Origin: JADJPO01 sp963724535
GTDB taxonomy: Bacteria > Actinomycetota > Actinomycetes > Actinomycetales > Kineosporiaceae
Reading direction: 5' to 3'
NCBI GenBank assembly: GCA_963724535.1
Contig: CAVRVD010000014.1
Span: 62,001 to 126,000 of the forward strand
Length of the DNA stretch: 64,000 bases
Positions 59,501 through 64,000 of this stretch are shown here, in pieces (positions within the stretch are counted from its first letter, which is position 1; each line of letters begins with the position of its first letter). The notes under the pieces were generated by a model that searched no databases, was not told where the DNA came from, and saw only the letters and a list, made by a program, of their open reading frames with translations. The position numbers and the translations under genes are program-made.

Positions 59501-60682
59501 GTGGACGATCTCAACCTGACCTCGCTGATCGAGCCCCTGACCGGGGGGCTCGTCGCGTTTCGACGTGACCTGCACGCCCACCCGGAGATCGGCTACGCCG
59601 AGTACCGGACCACTCAGCGGGTCGCCGAGCGGCTGACCCGCGCCGGCCTGGAGCCGCAGCTGCTGCCGGGCACCGGTCTGGTCTGCGACATCGGTGACCC
59701 ACGGGGCCACACCATCGCGCTGCGCGCCGACCTCGACGCGTTGCCGCTGCCGGAGACCAGTGACGTGCCGTTCGCCTCGACGGTCGAGGGCGTCAGCCAC
59801 GCGTGCGGGCACGACGTGCACACCACTGCGGTGCTCGCCGCCGGGTTGGTCCTGGCCGAGCTGGACGCCGCCGGGCGGCTGCCGGGTCTGGTCCGGCTGA
59901 TCTTCCAGCCGGCCGAGGAGGTGCAGCCCGGCGGAGCGCTCACCGTGATCGCCAACGGCGGGCTGGACGGCGTCGAGCGCGCCTACGCGCTGCACTGCGA
60001 CCCGAGTCGGGACGTCGGCCAGGTGGGGGTGCGCGGCGGACCGATCACGTCGGCCTCCGACGCGATCGTGGTGCGTCTGTTCGGGGACGGCGGCCACACG
60101 TCGCGCCCGCACGTCACCGGCGACCTGGTCTTCGCCCTGGCCCAGGTGGCGATCCAGGTTCCGGCGATCCTGTCCCGCCGCCTGGACCCGCGCGCGGGGA
60201 TCGCGATGGTGTGGGGACGCGTCGCTGCCGGGGGCGCTCCCAATGCCATCCCGCGCACGGGGGAGCTGGCCGGCACCCTGCGCTGCCTGGACACCACCGT
60301 GTGGGCGCACGCGGGGTCGCTGGTCACCGACGTCGTCCACGAGGTGGTCCGGCCCTACGGGCTGCGTGCCGAGGTCGAGCACACCCGGGGCGTGCCGCCG
60401 ACGGTCAACGACCCGGACTGCGTACTGACCGTCGAGGAGGCGGTGCTGGCCGAGCTCGGTGAGGGCAGCGTGGTGCTGGCTCAGCAGAGCCTGGGCGGGG
60501 AGGACTTCGCCTGGATGCTGGAGAAGGTGCCCGGGGCGATGATGCGCCTGGGCACACGGACCCCCGGCGGGCGCACCTACGACCTGCACCAGGGCGACCT
60601 GGTCATCGACGAGCGCGCGATCACCATCGGTGCCCGGGTGCTCACCGCCGTCTCCCTGCGGGACCTGCGTCGAGGATCCTGA
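59501..60682 (+). CDS. M20 family amidohydrolase (aminoacylase/IAA-hydrolase-like)
   Basis: About 393 residues. Zinc metallohydrolase of the M20D group. Signatures are RRDLHAHPEIGYAEYRT near the start, ALRADLDALPLPETSD, VSHACGHDVHTTAVL with the metal Cys and His, FQPAEEVQPGGA with the catalytic Glu, and EDFAWMLEKVPGAMMRLG. Cleaves the amide of an N-acyl amino acid or similar; substrate unknown. GTG 59501 is preferred to ATG 59495 because the -10 box is only 3 bp from the ATG. No signal peptide. Confidence 0.9.
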   Translation: MDDLNLTSLIEPLTGGLVAFRRDLHAHPEIGYAEYRTTQRVAERLTRAGLEPQLLPGTGLVCDIGDPRGHTIALRADLDALPLPETSDVPFASTVEGVSHACGHDVHTTAVLAAGLVLAELDAAGRLPGLVRLIFQPAEEVQPGGALTVIANGGLDGVERAYALHCDPSRDVGQVGVRGGPITSASDAIVVRLFGDGGHTSRPHVTGDLVFALAQVAIQVPAILSRRLDPRAGIAMVWGRVAAGGAPNAIPRTGELAGTLRCLDTTVWAHAGSLVTDVVHEVVRPYGLRAEVEHTRGVPPTVNDPDCVLTVEEAVLAELGEGSVVLAQQSLGGEDFAWMLEKVPGAMMRLGTRTPGGRTYDLHQGDLVIDERAITIGARVLTAVSLRDLRRGS

Positions 60683-60764
60683 GCCGGATCATGTCCAGGT
60701 GAAGACCGGATCACGGTTCGGTACCACCGCGGCGACCCACGACATCGGCGTGGGGTTGACCGGC

Positions 60765-60808
60765 TAGGGTGCACAGTCATGGCCTGGCACCCCCCCGGGG
60801 GCGCATGA
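60765..60808 (+). promoter_or_regulatory. Promoter and possible leaderless mini-ORF ahead of the BMP lipoprotein
   Basis: TAGGGT (60765-60770) fits a -10 box. Eight bases later an ATG (60779) opens a nine-codon frame, MAWHPPGGA, that stops at 60808 and includes a short C7/G5 hairpin. The lipoprotein TTG start is 66 bp further on. The mini-ORF may be fortuitous. Confidence 0.4.
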
Positions 60809-60874
60809 TCCACCGGGCCGATCGAGCAGAAGCAGTAGCCCACAGAGCAGTACCCCACAGAACGGAGAACACCC

Positions 60875-61930
60875 TTGCGTCGGGTGAGCACCCTCGTCGC
60901 GGCACTGGCCGCGGCCTCCATGGCCCTCGCCGCCTGTGGCGGTGACAGCGATACCGCCACCACGCCCACCGGCGAGGGCAGCGCCTCCGCCGGCGGCGAG
61001 CAGCTGAAGGTCGGCCTGGCCTACGATATCGGCGGTCGCGGCGACAAGTCGTTCAACGACTCCGCGGCGGCCGGCCTCGACAAGGCCAAGACCGATCTGG
61101 GGATCGACTTCAAGGAGCTGTCCGCGAACCCCAGTGAGACCGATGCCGACAAGGAGGCGCGGCTCACGCTGCTCGCCCAGGGCGGGTACAACCCGGTCAT
61201 CGCGGTCGGCTTCCTGTACGGCGAGTCGCTCGGCAAGGTGGCCCCGAAGTTCCCGGAAACCAGCTTCGCGATCGTCGACTCGGTCGTCGAGGGCGCGCCC
61301 AACGTCACCGGCCTGACCTTCGCCGAGCACGAGGGCTCCTACCTGGTCGGTGCCGCCGCGGCGCTGAAGTCGACCAGCGGCAACATCGGCTTCATCGGCG
61401 GCTGCACGATCTCGCTGATCGAGAAGTTCGAGGCGGGCTACGTGGCCGGCGCCAAGGAGGTCAACCCGGCCATCAAGATCCAGAGTAAGTACATCTCCAA
61501 CCCTCCGGACTGCAAGGGCTTCAACGACCCCGCGGCCGGCGCCGAGGCGGCCAACGGCATGTACGACGCCGGCGCCGACGTGATCTACCACGCCGCGGGC
61601 GGCTCCGGGACCGGTGTGTTCCAGTCCGCCAAGGCCAAGGGCAAGCTGGCCATCGGGGTCGACAGCGACCAGTACGAGAGCGCCTCCGCCGACCTCAAGC
61701 CGGTGATCATGACCTCGATGCTGAAGCGGGTCGACGTCGCGGTGTACGACTTCATCAAGTCGGTCCAGGACGGCAGCCCGCTGGCGGGCGTCCAGGTCTT
61801 CGACCTCAAGAAGGACGGCGTCGGCTACTCCGACTCCGGCGGTGGGGTCGACGACATCAAGGACAAGCTTGAGGACTACAAGCAGCAGATCATCGACGGG
61901 AAGATCACCGTTCCAGACACCAAGAGCTGA
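60875..61930 (+). CDS. BMP-family substrate-binding lipoprotein
   Basis: 351 residues. Signal peptide with lipobox LAAC (C21), then a Bmp/PnrA-type periplasmic-binding fold: VGLAYDIGGRGDKSFNDSAAAG, GFLYGESLGKVAPKFPETSF, FAEHEGSYLVGAAAAL, IGFIGGCTISLIEKFEAGY and DVIYHAAGGSGTGVFQ. The family binds purine nucleosides or similar ligands for an ABC importer, whose ATPase and permease genes follow. TTG start at 60875 has an ACGGAG site; GTG 60884 would remove the basic residues of the signal peptide. A strong hairpin follows the gene. Confidence 0.93.
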   Translation: MRRVSTLVAALAAASMALAACGGDSDTATTPTGEGSASAGGEQLKVGLAYDIGGRGDKSFNDSAAAGLDKAKTDLGIDFKELSANPSETDADKEARLTLLAQGGYNPVIAVGFLYGESLGKVAPKFPETSFAIVDSVVEGAPNVTGLTFAEHEGSYLVGAAAALKSTSGNIGFIGGCTISLIEKFEAGYVAGAKEVNPAIKIQSKYISNPPDCKGFNDPAAGAEAANGMYDAGADVIYHAAGGSGTGVFQSAKAKGKLAIGVDSDQYESASADLKPVIMTSMLKRVDVAVYDFIKSVQDGSPLAGVQVFDLKKDGVGYSDSGGGVDDIKDKLEDYKQQIIDGKITVPDTKS

Positions 61931-61962
61931 CCGGACCCTGGTCGGATCACCGCAGTTTGCAG

Positions 61963-62008
61963 GGCTGACGGGCCCGGGGGCGCTAGCGTTCCCCCGGGCC
62001 CGTCGGCC
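61963..62008 (+). terminator. Strong intercistronic hairpin
   Basis: A perfect 14-bp stem (GACGGGCCCGGGGG at 61967-61980 with CCCCCGGGCCCGTC at 61991-62004), 10-nt loop, extendable to about 18 bp with wobble pairs. No T-tract. It lies between the binding protein and ATPase genes and probably makes the binding protein more abundant by partial termination or mRNA protection. Confidence 0.75.
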
Positions 62009-62089
62009 TGTTCCGGGGCGTCCGGTGGGGCGCGTCCCGGCACGCTCGACAGCAGGTCGGTCGGCGGTTCTCAGTGAGGAGGACGGCAG

Positions 62090-63643
62090 ATGGCATCCAG
62101 CCAGGCGCAGGGCACGGACGCACCGCCCGCGGTACGCCTGACCGGGATCACCAAACGGTTCCCTGGGGTGGTGGCCAACAGGGACATCACCGTGACCGTG
62201 CCCAAGGGCACGGTGCACGCGTTGGTCGGTGAGAACGGAGCCGGCAAGTCGACGCTGATGAAGATCCTCTATGGGATGCAGAAGCCCGACGAGGGCACCA
62301 TCGAGGTCGACGGTGCACCGCGCACCTTCCACAGCCCCTCGGACGCCATCGACGCCGGGATCGGCATGGTCCACCAGCACTTCAAGCTGGCGGACAACTT
62401 CACCGTGCTGGAGAACATCGTCCTGGGCAGCGAGCCGGGGTCGATGTTCTCGCTCGACCTGGACGCCGCCCGGTCGCGGATCATCGAGATCTCCGACCGG
62501 TACGGGCTGGACGTCGACCCCGACCCGCTGGTCCAGGACCTCGGCGTCGGCCAGCGCCAGCGGGTGGAGATCCTCAAGGTGCTCTACCGCGGGGCGAAGA
62601 TCCTGATCCTGGACGAGCCCACCGCCGTCCTGGTGCCGCAGGAGGTCGAGGAGCTGTTCGAGGCCTTGGCCGAGCTCAAGGCCGAGGGCCTGACCGTGGT
62701 GTTCATCTCGCACAAGCTCGACGAGGTGCTCCGGGTCGCCGACGGCATCACCGTGATCCGACGCGGCACCACGGTGGCGACCGTGCTGCCCAGCGAGGTG
62801 ACCCCGTCCAAGCTCGCCGAGCTGATGGTGGGCAGCGAGCTGCCCTCGCCGCAGACCACCGAGTCGACCGTCACCGACCGCCCGGTGCTGCAGGTCGCCG
62901 GCCTGACCGTCACCGACGCCGATGGCCGTGCCGTCGTCGACGACGTCAGCTTCACCATCCACGCCGGTGAGGTGCTGGGCATCGCCGGCGTCGAGGGCAA
63001 CGGGCAGGCCGAGCTGGTCGAGGCGATCATGGGGATCCGCCGGGCAGCCGGCCAGGTGCTGCTGGAGGGCACTGACATCTCCGCCCTCGACACCCGCAAG
63101 CGCCGCGAGGACGGGATCGCGTTCATCCCCGAGGACCGGATCCGCCAGGGCCTGCTGCTCGAGGCGCCGCTGTGGGAGAACCGGGTGTTGGGTCACCAGA
63201 CCACCGAGCCCAACGCCCGGCGTGGGCTGATCGACCGCCGGCACGCCCGCACCGACACCGAGCGGATCGTGCAGCTCTACGACGTGCGCACGCCGTCCAT
63301 CGACGTGACCGCCTCGGCGCTGTCCGGTGGCAACCAGCAGAAGCTGATCGTGGGCCGGGAGATGAGCACCCACGCCACGCTGCTGCTGGCCGCCCACCCG
63401 ACGCGCGGGGTGGACGTCGGTGCGCAGGCGGCCATCTGGGACCACCTGCGCCATGCCCGGGCCGAGGGGCTGGCGGTGCTGCTGATCAGCGCGGACCTCG
63501 ACGAGCTGATCGGCCTGTCGGACACGCTGCGGGTCATCCTGCGCGGCCGGCTGGTCGCCGAGGCCGACCCGACCACGGTCACCCCGGAGGAGCTCGGCTC
63601 GGCGATGACCGGGGCTGGGGCGCGAGCGGAGGGAGCAGCCTGA
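62090..63643 (+). CDS. ABC transporter ATP-binding protein (nucleoside/sugar type, two ATPase domains)
   Basis: 517 residues with two nucleotide-binding domains. First: Walker A GENGAGKST, signature region LGVGQRQRVEIL, Walker B ILILDEPTAVL. Second: degenerate Walker A GVEGNGQAELVEAI, signature LSGGNQQKLIVGREM, and Walker B region LLLAAHPTRGVD. This pattern fits the YufO/RbsA-type ATPases that work with BMP binding proteins. Good site GAGGAGGA before ATG 62090. Its stop overlaps the permease ATG by one base. Confidence 0.95.
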   Translation: MASSQAQGTDAPPAVRLTGITKRFPGVVANRDITVTVPKGTVHALVGENGAGKSTLMKILYGMQKPDEGTIEVDGAPRTFHSPSDAIDAGIGMVHQHFKLADNFTVLENIVLGSEPGSMFSLDLDAARSRIIEISDRYGLDVDPDPLVQDLGVGQRQRVEILKVLYRGAKILILDEPTAVLVPQEVEELFEALAELKAEGLTVVFISHKLDEVLRVADGITVIRRGTTVATVLPSEVTPSKLAELMVGSELPSPQTTESTVTDRPVLQVAGLTVTDADGRAVVDDVSFTIHAGEVLGIAGVEGNGQAELVEAIMGIRRAAGQVLLEGTDISALDTRKRREDGIAFIPEDRIRQGLLLEAPLWENRVLGHQTTEPNARRGLIDRRHARTDTERIVQLYDVRTPSIDVTASALSGGNQQKLIVGREMSTHATLLLAAHPTRGVDVGAQAAIWDHLRHARAEGLAVLLISADLDELIGLSDTLRVILRGRLVAEADPTTVTPEELGSAMTGAGARAEGAA

Positions 63644-64000
63644 TGTCCGGCCTGTCTGCACGGCTGGATCCTCGCCGGATCCTGATGGCAATGGTGGCGC
63701 CGGTGATGGCGTTCGGGGTCGCCGTCGGCCTGTCCTCGCTGGTGCTGCTGATCGCCGGGCACGCCCCGCTGACAGCCTTCACCGCGATGTGGGACTTCGG
63801 CACCCAGGCCTCGAACATGGTGAACATCCTCAACAAGTCCGCCGCCTACTATCTGTCTGCCCTCGCCGTCGCGATCGGGTTCCGGATGAACCTGTTCAAC
63901 ATCGGCGTGGACGGGCAGTACCGACTGGCGGCGATGTGTGCCGCCGTGGTCGGCGCCTCGGTGACCCTGCCCAAACCGCTGCACATCGGCCTGGTGGTGC
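63643..64000 (+). CDS. ABC transporter permease, 5' part
   Basis: The first ~119 residues of an inner-membrane permease that continues beyond the window. Start MSGLSARLDPRRILMAMVAP, membrane segments around FGVAVGLSSLVLLIAG and LSALAVAIGFRMN, and the family motif LFNIGVDGQYRLAAM of the branched-chain/nucleoside permease group (BPD_transp_2, YufP-like). ATG 63643 overlaps the ATPase stop (TGATG) and has a GGAGGGAG site. A second permease gene is expected downstream. Confidence 0.9.
   Translation, partial: MSGLSARLDPRRILMAMVAPVMAFGVAVGLSSLVLLIAGHAPLTAFTAMWDFGTQASNMVNILNKSAAYYLSALAVAIGFRMNLFNIGVDGQYRLAAMCAAVVGASVTLPKPLHIGLVV

Noticed and set aside
60764..63691. A 975-codon open frame on the minus strand opposite the BMP lipoprotein and ABC ATPase genes
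   Set aside because: High-GC antisense shadow. The plus strand encodes unmistakable lipoprotein and ATPase motifs; the minus-strand translation is Gly/Arg/Asp/Val-rich with no domain.

Overview
This 64 kb window is chromosomal DNA of a high-GC Gram-positive bacterium, an actinobacterium. The evidence is very GC-rich codons, frequent GTG starts, ATGA/GTGA stop-start overlaps, many apparently leaderless genes (a TANNNT-like -10 box 6-8 nt before the start codon), and actinobacterial marker families (DUF6350, DUF3017, GlnX/GlnH/PknG, TIGR03086). No tRNA, rRNA, transposase, integrase or CRISPR array is visible. The genus cannot be fixed from the sequence alone.

Layout. 0-8 kb holds core metabolism: the end of sucC, sucD, a DUF559 nuclease-like gene flanked by two matching hairpins, a SIS-domain protein, then DUF6350-purN-purH. 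7.8-15 kb is a carbohydrate region: a GH26-like lipoprotein, a GH38 alpha-mannosidase and a large secreted beta-propeller/FnIII protein, followed by a small DUF3017 gene.

15.6-28.7 kb is the most interesting part. Ten same-strand, mostly translationally coupled genes encode TelA, an XpaC-like helical protein, a CbbX/SpoVK-type AAA ATPase, a GlnX-type membrane sensor, a GlnH-type lipoprotein, a helical protein, a PknG-type kinase, a PP2C phosphatase, a vWA protein and an FHA protein. It looks like the mycobacterial GlnH-GlnX-PknG amino-acid sensing route combined with TelA/AAA machinery and a kinase-phosphatase-vWA-FHA module. The kinase, phosphatase and FHA protein all carry similar short zinc ribbons.

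28.7-41 kb holds an M19 dipeptidase, a divergent AraC regulator/TIGR03086 pair, an aquaporin, a CDF metal exporter, a secreted protein of unknown function, a ZTP riboswitch ahead of glyA-folD, an AlkD-like gene, xthA and a DUF2157/GDYXXLXY pair. 41-45 kb is a small stress-type cluster: a Crp-like regulator, a decayed flavoprotein disulfide reductase with three lesions, DUF427, and an alpha/beta hydrolase-OsmC fusion. 45-57 kb covers sugar metabolism (manA, galK-galT divergent from a GH36 alpha-galactosidase, manC), a peptidase-S51-like/CysS-tail fusion, and trpS-2H phosphoesterase-YihY. 57-64 kb has a 71-bp palindromic repeat array, a B12-less acyl-CoA mutase subunit, an M20 amidohydrolase, and a BMP-lipoprotein/ABC nucleoside-type importer that runs off the end of the window.

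Repeats: two palindromic families are seen (a 14-bp-stem hairpin around the DUF559 gene, and a GATCTTCAC/GTGAAGATC family at 35.1 and 57.3 kb). Five separate tandem arrays share a 15-bp period.
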